Both the position numbers and the translations under genes were made by a program. Below are positions 35,784-47,771 of a stretch of DNA of 64,000 nt, one piece after another. The DNA comes from Plasmopara viticola. Taxonomy: Eukaryota > Oomycota > Peronosporomycetes > Peronosporales > Peronosporaceae. The stretch lies in contig MBPM02000012.1 in NCBI GenBank assembly GCA_001695595.3, positions 806,001 through 870,000 on the forward strand. Direction: 5' to 3'. Each line of letters opens with the position of its first letter. The first letter of the stretch is position 1. The notes beneath the pieces are model-generated. The model had not been told where the DNA came from, made no database searches, and saw nothing but the letters and a program-made list of their open reading frames with translations.

Positions 35784-37733
35784 ATGGTGGACAAGAAATG
35801 CAAGTTTGCAACGAGTCAAGAGCATCAGACTGGACACGAGCGCCGTAGGGTTCTCAAGGATGCTGTCTGTCGAGAAAAGCGAAATGATGCGGGCTTGGTA
35901 CCCAGCAAGCAGATGAGCATTGCTACCCTCATTACCTCACCACCCACGCTCAAAGTTAGCAACGACAGCAATCGAGTGGCGCTAGCAGACATCAAAGATG
36001 ATGTGGAGACGGTGCAGAACAGTCACGAGCCAGTTTCGTCTGAGAACATTCCAGCAGCGTTCTTGGCGACGCAAGCATTTGCAAGTCCACGGGACTTTTT
36101 TGTCACGCCACGGGTACAAGGAAGTGGTACAAGTGATGGACCATCTGTGTCGATGAAAGAGACCTATGTGGTCTGTACGCTGTGCAGAGTGACCATGGGC
36201 AAGCGTGAGTGCACCCTCGAGAGGCACTTGTATCGCCATCATCCCCACGTGTTTCGTGTTGACACTTCCATCAAGACCGAAGAATTGTCATCACGGACAA
36301 ACAAGCACTCGGTCATGGAACAGGACGTGGAAAGTGGAACTGGTACGGATCAATTGATGGTACAATCTTGTCATTCTTTTGGTAGGGGTACAAAGAGTGA
36401 CAAGATGTCGGACAGTGTGGATCCTAATAGTCAGAAGCTTAATGACGCTTTTGAGAGCTGGCTGTGCTCGGATGTGATTCCAGTTAAAGCTTTACAGAGC
36501 GAACTCTTTCACGAATTCGTATCTTTGGTCAATCCACGGTTCAAAATGCCAGAGGTGAACCTCCAGCCGCGTTTGCGTAGCACATTAGACACAAACACGG
36601 ACGCTACTTTGACCAATGTCGTGAAAGTTGATGCGACTCAAGTGCGGTTGATGAAAGGCTTGTGTTTACAAGGCAATGGTGGAGCACCACAGTTAAAGAC
36701 CGACCTCTTAGTCCCAAGTCCAGGACCGCAAGAAGCTCTGATTGAAGTGTTACGAGCAGGGATTTGTGGGACAGATTTACAGATGATTCATAATTACAAG
36801 GCAGGGTTCAAAGGTGCTCTTGGACATGAATTCGTAGGCATTGTTCGACAACTTGGCACGCAGGGCACAATCGACGAGCAATTCTGGATCGGAAAGCGCG
36901 TTGTCGGAGAAATCAACATTCCATGTGACGCTTCTCACTGCACGACTTGTAGTATCGAGTGCAAGGAGAAGCGAGATCGATTGAGTCGAAACGCGATTCG
37001 ACGCCGCAATCATTGCCCAAACCGGTCGTGTCTTGGTATTGTACGGAAAGATGGAGCATTTGCCGAGTACATTACGCTTCCCGTCGCAAATTTGTATGAA
37101 GTCCCGCATGAGATTGTGGATTCCCATGCTGTGTTTGCCGAGCCTTTGGCTGCGGCCTGCCGAATCCTAGAGCAACAAATCATTCACTCCTCGGATCACG
37201 TTGTCATACTGGGAGATGGTAAACTGGGTCTCATGGTTGCCGAGGTTTTACATGCTTTTCACGCTGCAAAGTCCATTACTTTGGTAGGAAAGCACCGCGA
37301 GAAGCTCGCGCTTGCCACATCGTTTGTGACTTCAGTGTACACATTGGCAAACGACGACGAAGCTGAAATGGCCAAAGTCGCTGCTTGTATCAAGAAGGAG
37401 AGGGCACCAATTGATGTTTGCATTGACAGTACTGGCACGTCTCGGGGCGTTGCATTGGCGCTCGAGATCGTTCGTAACGGCGGTGCTGTCGTGATCAAGT
37501 CGACTTGCTCGGCCAAACGGTCGACGTTGGACGTTCGAGCGTTTCAGACCAAACGACTTCGAATCATTGGCTCGCGGTGTGGTCCTATTCCCTGGGCATT
37601 GCAATTACTGAAGGAACGGAAAGTTGACGTGCAAAAGTATCTTCATGGCGTGTACCCGCTCGAACGAGCCGAAGAAGCATTGGCTCATGCGGCTCAACGT
37701 GGCACTCTGAAAATTCAGCTTGTCATTAGATGA
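35784..37733 (+). CDS. Zinc-dependent MDR alcohol dehydrogenase with zinc-finger/hAT-like N-terminal extension
   Basis: An uninterrupted frame of 649 residues from the first ATG. Residues about 290-649 are a complete medium-chain zinc dehydrogenase: GICGTD with catalytic C328, GHE at 348-349, a structural-zinc lobe (CTTCSIEC, then HCPNR.CLGI), DGAFAEYITLP, and a Rossmann glycine motif LGDGKLG. This subfamily oxidises alcohols or polyols; its substrate here is unknown. Residues 1-289 are foreign to the family. They hold a zinc finger (C131, C134, H148, H152/H153; CTLCRVTMGKREC) and a stretch near 225-260 with SELFHEFVSLVNPRFKMP, resembling the 'F..lv..lnPrykvPsr' segment after the BED finger of hAT transposases. 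An ATG at 36,651 would give the dehydrogenase alone (360 residues), so a separate short product is possible. No intron is evident. Confidence 0.8.
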   Translation: MVDKKCKFATSQEHQTGHERRRVLKDAVCREKRNDAGLVPSKQMSIATLITSPPTLKVSNDSNRVALADIKDDVETVQNSHEPVSSENIPAAFLATQAFASPRDFFVTPRVQGSGTSDGPSVSMKETYVVCTLCRVTMGKRECTLERHLYRHHPHVFRVDTSIKTEELSSRTNKHSVMEQDVESGTGTDQLMVQSCHSFGRGTKSDKMSDSVDPNSQKLNDAFESWLCSDVIPVKALQSELFHEFVSLVNPRFKMPEVNLQPRLRSTLDTNTDATLTNVVKVDATQVRLMKGLCLQGNGGAPQLKTDLLVPSPGPQEALIEVLRAGICGTDLQMIHNYKAGFKGALGHEFVGIVRQLGTQGTIDEQFWIGKRVVGEINIPCDASHCTTCSIECKEKRDRLSRNAIRRRNHCPNRSCLGIVRKDGAFAEYITLPVANLYEVPHEIVDSHAVFAEPLAAACRILEQQIIHSSDHVVILGDGKLGLMVAEVLHAFHAAKSITLVGKHREKLALATSFVTSVYTLANDDEAEMAKVAACIKKERAPIDVCIDSTGTSRGVALALEIVRNGGAVVIKSTCSAKRSTLDVRAFQTKRLRIIGSRCGPIPWALQLLKERKVDVQKYLHGVYPLERAEEALAHAAQRGTLKIQLVIR

Positions 37734-38362
37734 CGCTAGAGTTTTCTCGCAGCGGTGAAGGAAGCGGCACAGTGGTACATCAAGGTACCTTACACAATTA
37801 AAAATTGATTTAATAAGATATGGAATACTAAGTGTACCCGATCCTTGAATTGGGTGTACATGTACCAGAGATTTCGACAACATTTTTAGTTAGGAACCTT
37901 GACATGCAACGGTCCTAAATTTGAAATTAAACCAACACCCTGCTTACTTGGCCGTGAAGATCGGCTAAAACTCGTCCTTATTAATCCCTTCTTTGAATTG
38001 CGATTCCTCGCACATGTCGAGTTCCTTAGCACTTAGGATACTAAATATTCGCTCACCGCTACATCTGTCTGTACGCCTGATAACAGTCGTTGTGACTTCT
38101 ACGCCTACAGTCGTCGTGACTTGTACGCCCACGCGAGTAGATAAAACATTTAAAGGTTCACGGAGCCTCCAAGATAGACAGTAGTACATTCCCGCATCTG
38201 TCCATCTCATGGACAATTCGCGCTGCCCGGAAACTTCATGATTTATACAATCCTGAGAAGGTAGCTGCATCTGTGGCCCTCCTTGCTGCTAAGCACTCGA
38301 GATCCAAGAGCAAAGGTTATGCTTTAAAGCTCGGCTATCGTACTTCCGCAGGGAGCAACTGA
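37734..38362. other. Intergenic stretch with 24-bp repeat
   Basis: No gene. Contains the 24-bp tandem duplication at 38,083-38,130. About 130 bp of open plus-strand frame ends in TSAGSN just before the LTR-like segment and may be a retroelement remnant. Confidence 0.4.
38083..38130. repeat. 24-bp tandem duplication
   Basis: Two units of 24 bp beginning acagtcgt (38,083-38,106 and 38,107-38,130), differing at three positions. Confidence 0.8.
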
Positions 38363-38535
38363 TGTAGGGTTAAAGCGGGTGTGGCTTGAGCTCTCCGGCT
38401 AAAAAAGCGTAAGTATTATAGCCTTATCTCCTAGGTAAAGGATAAGATGGCACTCAGGTGGCCCTTATTACACACATCAGGTGCGCGTAGCGCCCACGCT
38501 CTCTAACCTAAACGGTCAGGCCACACCCGTAAAAT
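38363..38535. repeat. Probable solo LTR remnant
   Basis: The segment begins tgtagggttaaagcgggtgt and ends in gccacacccgta. Its terminal gggtgtggc and gccacaccc are inverted complements, as at the ends of oomycete LTRs, and the 5' TG is intact. The 3' end is degraded (no clean CA) and no second copy or target duplication was found, so a solo, decayed LTR is the best reading. Confidence 0.45.
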
Positions 38536-41500
38536 TAATTCATCGAAGTGTTTGACTCATAAAACGCCTTTAATGCCACCAACAATTTCTCCAGCGAACC
38601 TAAAGTCTCGGGCATGAGCTAAACGAACATGTCCATGAGTTTATTTAGTCGATGGCCTTTATCAGTTGGGAGCCATTACCTAAACAAGTCCAGATTTCTG
38701 TGCTTAAAGACAGTCTAAGACTCACATTAAAGCTGGCTGTTCAAATTCTGCTCGCGTAGCTACAGCGATTTTCACTCAACTCGTCGGGGTAAAGGTCGCA
38801 GCGATGGAAGAAGCGATCCATATTGCTCATCAAGAGAAATGCCTTAGATGGCTACTTCTCGTCTCTACAACTGTTCACGTGAACTCGCTGACTAAAGGTC
38901 ATTAGGATTTAAGTGCGGCCGAGCAAAGCAATATCCGCTGGTTAGGCCGCAGTAAAATAAATCCTATGTTTATCAAAAATGGCTGGCTCAAGTCTTCAAA
39001 AAGGTCGCTGGTAGGAGCCACAACTTTAAAATCAGAAAACACAGATCGACAGTAAATAATGAGTGTGTGTTTAATACTCATGATACCTGAGATCCCGCAG
39101 TGAACGCCAGCAACAGGAGACTGCTTATATTGCACGCGAATACAGCGAAGCATTACATTCCATGTCAAGGTTAAACAGCGTCGCAAATTTTGTACGCTTG
39201 CGAACAATTGCGGTCGGTCAAAACTGATAGGCAGATCTATAAAAGAGCGGCAAAAAAGTCAATTTCGATTCGGCTGGCTAATCAAACGATCCTCACTGTT
39301 TTTATGTAGAAAAAGACATGTCTGTGAAATTTAAGGATCTTGTGAGTGCAATCATCTTTTTGCTTTAGGAGTGAGCCTATGTGACTCGGCCCTGGTCATG
39401 CCATGTCTACAATAGCACGATTTTTGGATCAAATGATGGAAAAAGTCATGGACAATAGCCGTCCGATTCTGCGCAATAGGGTTTTTGTTGAGTCATGTTT
39501 CCGCACATATTGTTCGTATGGTTCCATTAAATGCAAACCTAGCTTGGGATGCAAGCTGGTAAAGCTTCATGTTTCTCCTTAGAGGGAAAGAAAAGCACAT
39601 TTTCTCTTCAAGATTAGGGATAACGAGAACAGTCGGACTTGTTACGGACGATCAGCGCTCGCACTTTTATACATGGGAAGTCGTAAACACAATATCCGTG
39701 AGGCAACTTCTTAGCGTGTTTTGTGTCTTGAAGGTAAGTGTGACGTTCTTATTGAAAAGCAGTAAGCTTCAGAAACAAAAAGAAACATAGAATTAGTATC
39801 CCAGCAGAGATGTCACTATTGGTGCTACGTCCCAGCTAAATGGGAGCAATAATTAAGGAGAATCAAAGAACAAACGCATTTAGCGCCTTGATTTTTTTCA
39901 TACGGAGTACTGTGTACCGTCCGAGTACGAGAGAAAAAGTCAAGCCCTCGAAAAAACGTTTTTGACAATATAGCTTGATTTGCATCGATTAAGTAGCTTT
40001 TAAAAATGTTTGTCAGTAGCCTGAGCAGCCAAAACAAAATGTTTTCTATTGAGAATTTGTAAAGTAGCAAAGTCTCAATAAAAAAATACTTTGTTATGTC
40101 TAAAGCATCTATCGCATAAAGTTCTACTATTGGCTATCGCAACATTAATGCTTCAACAAGTGCATTAACTGCTTCGCCGACAGTACCATGATGATGGTTA
40201 ATACGCCGTTTTCAAATAATTTCTTATGCTGCCTTCTATCCTTAAACTGGAGCAGTGGCTGCCATTGCTGTTATTGCAAGCCAAATGTCCCGTGGTGCTG
40301 GTACAGCCGGATGTATCTTGGGTCTTGAAGCCACTTTCTTTACATTATCATGCTTGCGGAATTTTGCATTGTATGTAAAGAGCTTGATTAAAAGGCGGAC
40401 CCCTCGGTCCGTCTCCGCTTCCGAATTTATTAACGCAAAAGTTCCTTTTGTCTCGCTACAATTACTTTTTAAAATGTGCAGCTGGGCAGGTACAAAAGTT
40501 TTATAAGCTCGATCAAAATTTGGCAAAACAAATTAAAGACTTTCAAGAATTGAATTTTTCAGACTCATCCAACCCTATTTCATATTTCTTATACATCAAA
40601 TTTAGGATAGGATGAGGGCTCATTTAAACGACGTGGGATCGAGTACTTATTTTAACTACATTGAGCAGCCCAATAAGATTGACAGAGTGAGTATCCTTAT
40701 CTAGACGCTGAAGTCGATGCAATTCTAGCTTAAAATTGAAGGAATGAGATTCCTCAGTGAGCATGCAATTATATAGCTTAAATCAAAAGTCGTCGCCGTT
40801 TTCGTCAAGAGGTCATTTTTAAGCTTTTAAAGATTCAAGCGTTTCGTTCCTTTAAAGTTGGAGTGTTTTGCATAGCTGGTGAGCCTGAACGCAAACCTTA
40901 TACCTTTTTTGGGGCTGGGGCGAGCACCTGAGCGATGAGACTGTTTTAACATCAATGTCACTAAGCCAAGGCTTTTGCAGCTTTAGCATGCTAACATTTA
41001 GGTGAGCACTCGTCAAAATGCCCACGGCGCTTTGGGCATGTTTATCGTCCGAAGGCGAAGCCGTTTACGGACACATAACAAAGTAGAACGACAGACGTGT
41101 GCTCCTCGCCACAGTAAATTAAAAGGCTCTTCCGAAGCTTTCCTTGCCTGAGCAAATGCCTGTTGTCTTGCGCGGCACAAGCGTAAAGTTGTAACTTTCG
41201 ATGCAGATGCATACTTTTTTTTTTCTATAAGCGCAGCTCTAAGAGTAGAGGCCAATTTCCAGGCCAAAACGGTATTCTTGGAGCTAGCTTAGTTATTGTT
41301 ACCATCCGGCAACTTCATTGTACTATTTATTTCTGCATGACTGCAATTTGTTGCACACGTCGATCATCTCACGACAAAGGATAGTAGAGGTTTCTTATCG
41401 AAGACTGTTAACATCCGGCGCACCTCTTCTGTGTAAGTTACGGAGCAATCTTGTCACAGTACTAGACCGATAGGTACTCAAATGAGCTCTGGCTCATCCA

Positions 41501-44500
41501 CAGGTAAACCTTAAATAGTCTACCCCTAGACCAACTCGAACTCAGCTGCTCAAGCAATGCTTCATCTACTCATGTTTAAGGTTGAGTTAATTATCATTTT
41601 CTACTTTAAATTATGCTACGAATAGACTACATATAAAATTGACAGAGGGGCTCAGCGATGTCAGCAAAGTACAAGGCCAAAGACAAATAGCAAAACCAGT
41701 CTTTTTAATTCGTGGTTTTTAGTCTCACACTAAAGTTTCCTAAAGTCCGCGCCCGGAATCGGTTCGGAGCTCCCGGCTCGGCGAATTTAGGGTTTAACGA
41801 GTAGGAGGCTTGTTTACTTCCAAAAGGGATTCCCCCTATGAGCCGTGATGATTCGGTGCTTTAGAGCATCCCCAGAACGAATAATGTTTTCGATTTTTGC
41901 GGCAAAATCCTTAAATAGGATCTGATGCACACCGAAACCTCGAATATAGTCGCTGTTAGGTCTCATTGACTACCTTTTCAATTGCCATGCAAGAATTGAC
42001 ATCTTAAAAGCTTTTGCGGCGCAGGAGTATGATAAATGTGCCTCCAGGCTTTATGATCTACTGATACGGATAAGATTGACCATTCTCTTCTATGTCGAGC
42101 CCACTACTAAAAAAAGAGAGTATTTTCCAAAGACGGTGACTTGGGCCAGTCGCAAAGCCCATTGCCAATTGCGTGAGCAATTTCGGTCACTGAGGTGCCT
42201 TAAGAGTGTACTGTGGGTTGCCCAGTGGCATTGCAAGCCAAAGGACTTCAAAAGACTGGTAAAATCTACGGAATTTATCTAAATGGGTAATGTATTCGCA
42301 AAGCCGGTGATTTGTATTCAAAGCAATTGTCGTTTGAACTTTCCCTCGGGATCAGTGGGCAAAACTTCAGCCAACTCCTCCTTATCTTTTCTATTGTTTT
42401 ATAGCAGGGAGATGTCTTAGGACGACAAAGTAAAGGCAATTGGTTTCCAGTCGTGGTAGGGCTAGAAATCCTCTAAAATTTTCCTTCCTTCGAGAAGTCA
42501 GTCTTTTTTTGACTTGCGACAAAAGGCACTTTTCAACTTCGTCACCGTAAGTACGCATATCTTCGTGCACACCTCACTGTACATAGCGCTGCGTGGCTTT
42601 GTTGCGCTTCACTTCAGAAGGCTGTACGACGTGCTGGGTGAATACAACATTGTTTCCACACGTTTAGCTAACGCTCTCACATCGTGATTATAGGCTGGTC
42701 AAGGGAAATATAGTCAATTGATTTTACAAATTAGCCTAAAAAACTCGTGAGGAAAATAGCCGAAGACTTTGTGTCATAAAGGTTTACTCGCACACTACAA
42801 AATGGCTGCACGTCTTCTGATAAACATTAAATTCAATCTGGAAGGTGGTGAATTGTCGTTAATAAAGCCAGAAATTAACCCAAATATACAATTACGGACG
42901 TCTCTAGAATAATATTGCACTTGCGTTATTATCAACCGCTAGATGGAAAATTAGCGCACACTCTTTATATTAGAAAAAAAGAGAATGGGCACACATTGTG
43001 TGCTCTACGTAAGCTTTGTTGAGCTTTTAGTAATCAGAGCTAGGTAGGTGTGCGCAGAAGCGGTAGCGTAACTGGTTTGTCAGCACCAAGGTTGTGCTTC
43101 TTAACGTGGGTTGAAAATAATACATGAAGCCGCAACATCGTTTTTCCTTTTATTATAAAAAGGTTGAGGGCACGTACCCTGTGAAAACTTTTGACATACA
43201 GTCGTCGTCGGGATAAAGTTTAAAATGAAGGCTCCATTTTGTCTAGATGCTCTCACCTCAAGAATGGTCGCCCGAAAATTAGTTGGACTGTGATGTTTTA
43301 CTAGAATGAACTGATGCTGTAGACATTATATAGACGTTAAAATTACCGATTCGAAGTTTTCACTGTTAGGTATGAGAGTACGAGATAAATATGCACAGAT
43401 CATCGTAATCTTTTTGATGGCATTGCTGGAACAGTGCTTCTTTGAACCGCAAGGCCTACATCGTTTAAGCAAGAGATCTCACATCAAAGATGTCGCTGTG
43501 TTCAGACAATAATATTTACACCTCTTTTCTAAATTTGTCGCGAAAGCACGGATATGAAAGGTGACTTCTTGTACATTAGCCCTCACCGTTTAGGTGCTCA
43601 TAGCCTTTTAATAGAATTTGAAGCGGCGTGTTTGCCACTGTTGATGTTTAAGGTGCCGGAACTTGAGCTGATTGTGCATCAATCTTAATTTTAGAGTGAG
43701 CACGGAGTGCGTGAAGCATATAATGCACGATTTAGTCATTTTTTAACAAGTGATTTACAATGGAGAACTTTGCGTAAGCGTGTGTGTACTAATTAAGTAC
43801 TACTTTCAAGGCTCAATTTGGCAGCTCGAGTCATAGGCCCCCGAGCAGTAAGGTGAGCACACATCCGCTTTTAATTCTCACATATATTGGCGTATCAGTG
43901 AGTCATAGCTAATCAGTAGGCTTGGGCCATATTCGCATCAAGCAGAAGTTGATCACCGCGTTTGGCGGTTATATGCATGATAAGCAGTCGAGTATGACCA
44001 TATTGTAAGACAGATGTTTCGACAACCAGATCAAGTACAGTACCAAATGAGCTAGCAAAAAGCAATGCATGGTTAGGAACCAATGCATGGTGAAGTTGTG
44101 AGATGAACAAATGTTGATTAGTAGCAAGAAATTATACGCATTCGCACTATAAATAGAAGCCTTGCATCATTTCTTTAAACTGGGTTCAATTTAACTTTGA
44201 ATAGCGATTTACGACTCGTACTAGTTTTCCTACTAGAGTAAAGGTCAGAGACTTAATTTCAAACCGCATCTAGGCAAAAGTTACTACTTGCAGCACGCTC
44301 CTGCTAAATACTGGTGGGGATTCAGGTATAAAACGTAGGGTTCAGGGTGTTGGGGATACAGGTATGAAACGTACAATAAACACTACAGAGACACAGGTAA
44401 AGCTTCTATAAACATTGCTTAGGGTTTGTGGAAGAAAAATGTGGGTTCGTTGTACTTAACAACTTGCAAGATATGTTTATCGCACGACCTTAAGTGTATA

Positions 44501-47500
44501 TGACAGATCGAAATTTTGCGCTACAAACTATTTTGGAAGTTTTAACCTCCAAGTATTCGTTCTGCACACATCAATAATGGAACCAAGAGCTCAACTCTTC
44601 AGACGCTTGAAGCAATAATGGCTTTCAGAGCTGCTATTTTCGAATAAATAGCATGGCAAACTCAGCTAGCGGAGGTATGTAAACGTGCGGTTCGTGCTTA
44701 ATTAGCACAAGGAGACATCAATTCAAGGGATTGAAGACCGAAGTGCCTTCAAAAGAGATAATGAAAGCGATAAATTGTGATCATCATACCCAAATTGTCA
44801 ACGAATAGAACAATATATATCGGCATTAATCTCTTTTGCTTGAGGGCCCAATGCGACACATGGCAAATTTACATTTAGACAAACTTGAAGGAATACAGTG
44901 TAAGAATGTAAACGACTTGGGGGTTATACTTCGATTTATAAGAATATACACAATGAGTCAATAGTATATCGCCGCGTCTTTCTACTCGACATTTTGGGCA
45001 TTCGGGCTGCTTATTTGATCCGTATCGAGCTCAAGGCAAGCGATCCTACGGCTATCGTCACATGATGGGTATGGTGATATCTGGCTATTTGCATATTTAG
45101 AATCAGCAAGAGGATACCTTGGCGGACAACAGAAGCCCATAGCTAGTCACTTTTAGGCACACACAGCGACGTCGGCCTTTCAAAGTAGTTTGAGCTAGAG
45201 ATAAGGGGAGTATGTTAAGTCGTCGGTACATACTGCACGACAGAAGTGACAGAAATACTGTTTTGATTATTGTCTGCATTAAATCCCACATACCTTTTAA
45301 CGTATAGCAATAAAATGATTAATGGTCTACATTTAGCCTGCCAACGCAATGCGCTGACTCGCGCGCAATTTCTAGACGGCCCTGTGCTGTGTGTTACGCT
45401 GCTGGATTACATAACCTTGGTCGATCTCTATTTGCTTGGGGTCCAAGCATATGTACTTGTGCATTTTTTTTTGCCTTAGTTTCCTATATCGATGTACCAG
45501 TGCGGATTAGCATATAAGGCTTAATGCTTTAGCCAGTATCTACAATAACAAGTGGAAAACATTTTTGTTGCCGCACCACACCACTTTGCACGTGGGTGAT
45601 ATGAAATTGGTACCTTTACCCACTGAGAAGCTTCTTTTCACTATCCGAGTGCGTGTTGGTGAATAAAATAGTAACACCAGCAGATGTAGGTCCTTTAAAT
45701 TGCTCTCAGAGAAAAATCTCCGATTAGAGAAGCCTATAAAGCTGTCAAATGCCAAGTGACACCAGTACTTCGTGCAGCTGTGGATATTGCAAATCAATTC
45801 AGATAGCAATCCCTGAAAAGCATGGCCTGCATTTTGCATTAAGCGTCTAAAAGCGCACTACCAAATATATAACTATGGAGACTTGAGTGTGGTGTAAGAT
45901 GTTTAACCTCTAACAAAGTCCAAATTTGGCGCTCAACAGGAGGGTGAAATTTATGAGTCTGAGGCAAAATGATACATTTACAGGCAACACTGTTTTCGAT
46001 CGATCTGAAAAGAAAATTGAGCAAGCTAAAAGAGTTGGATTACAAAATATACAATTTCAAAAATCGACCATGTTACGCTTTACGGACTGAGGGAACTTTA
46101 TGGCTCATGAGGGCCAAAGATAGAGAAGCGTTGTCTAGTTTAATCTACTATCGATTGCTATTCATCGACCCGCTAAGCAATACATGCTTCGGTTTTACTA
46201 TGACTACGCTCAATTTTCTCCGATCGCTCAGAAATCTAATATCAGATAGACAAAGACGGCGGCTGTAATGCTCATGCAATCATGTAAAGGATTGTGTCAT
46301 GCCTAAATAGAAGATCACTGTGAAATGTATAAATACCAGTGGTTCCTGCGAGGCTACAATGCTGCAATAGCCAAATTCGATCGCCGTTTGCCAAGGAAAA
46401 TTAGCAAGATGTTTTGGTGAGCATAACAATATAAAAGATTGTTTTTTGCTATCAAAGGGTCGAACGCAATTCTAATGGTTCCTAACAAAGTCGTCGTAAT
46501 TGTGATGAGCTTATTGAAAATGGATTAGAGACCGTCGTTCGTGACCGCATCACGCTTTGGGGTACTATCAAGGGGTTCAAGCATTTTTTTTATATCGCCC
46601 ATTTTTAAATCAAAAGAGCGCTCAACTTTTTACAACTACAAGCACTAGATAATGTCGGCGGCGATTCGACGGTTCCACTTTATACCATAGAGGGCAAAAA
46701 CTTGAATTTTTCTGCAAATACAAGATTGTGTCTCAAAAATTTAATAAGGACAGCGATGTAGGGGACAAAAAAAGCGATATGATTGCTTCAACACAACTTC
46801 ATGCGACCCTAACTTGCGAAAAATAAATCTTGTGATTAGGAAGAAGCATCTTATACTGCCTGCTATTAGCATCAAGTGCTCGCAAGCCTTACAAAGCAGG
46901 ACGACTATAGCTAGCTGGTATTGCCCATCTTCACCATAAAATTCTGAGAATCCAAGTACGATAAGTGTGAGGGGTAAATCACTCATAAAGCCGTGCACTT
47001 TAAGTGGAAGGGCCCGAAGCTCACTATAAGGGAAGGTGACTTTTTAACGCAGCTAAGGATCTTGTTTAAAGATAAGCGGCACTCGATCCGGTTGTAAAGG
47101 TCAAGTCTTACATGACCAAAGGACTCCTCTTTTCTTGGAGAGTCTCAAAGGCCCGGGGTCTCTTTAATGACTTCACAGTCTGCTTGCTCGAAAAGCAACC
47201 TCAAATGCTCAACTAAATGCAGTTCCTTTGCATGTATGTTTTATCTCGCCAGTGTTCCGCAAACATCCCCTCCCGCTTTGGGCGATATATACGAGCACTC
47301 GCCTGGCTTTCCGCCTGCTAAGGCTGCGAAGAAACCTTACGTTTACGACAACGTTGTCAAACGACCTATCGCCCAGAAGTACGTATTATACTTGTCATCA
47401 TACTCACAGGCCGTGTAAGAGGCCTCACTTGAAAAGATAGAAATGTCCATGTTTTACGGTAGCCAAAACTTTATTGGAATGCGAAGTCGCCAAATTTAAG

Positions 47501-47771
47501 AACCAGAAGAACGAGAGAAGGGTAGTAAATTCAGTGGCTGAAGCATTTAACGCAGTAAGCGAAGGACTGTGTGACTCACCCTTCGTCCAGTACTGCCGTA
47601 AGTTGCCGTAGATTAATGCACTCACTAGACGACGCAAAGTGTTGTGCGTAAACATCAAAACGAATATTCAAGTTTTTTTCTTTTTGCGAATTTTCGATCT
47701 CTGTTGGATGCCAGCAGATGAAGTAAGAGTGATGCCTTCCCACTTCTTCTTTTGTCACGACTTTACCAACC
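38536..47771. other. 9-kb gene-free stretch between the inverted gene copies
   Basis: No gene can be supported. Short frames at 38,902-39,207 (minus), 40,255-40,506 (plus) and 45,540-45,839 (minus) show no domains. A weak copia RT-like segment lies at 43,913-44,060 and an imperfect 22-bp repeat (ggggatWcaggtatRaaacgta, 36-bp period) at 44,316-44,373. Confidence 0.45.
43913..44060 (-). mobile_element. Weak Ty1/copia RT relic
   Basis: The minus strand reads SSFGTVLDLVVETSVLQYGH, then a stretch ending in AQAY. This parallels the copia RT segment 'fs.vl.l.s.rlll.la....l...DV.nAyl'. Only the general pattern matches and the key aspartate region is disturbed. Confidence 0.25.
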
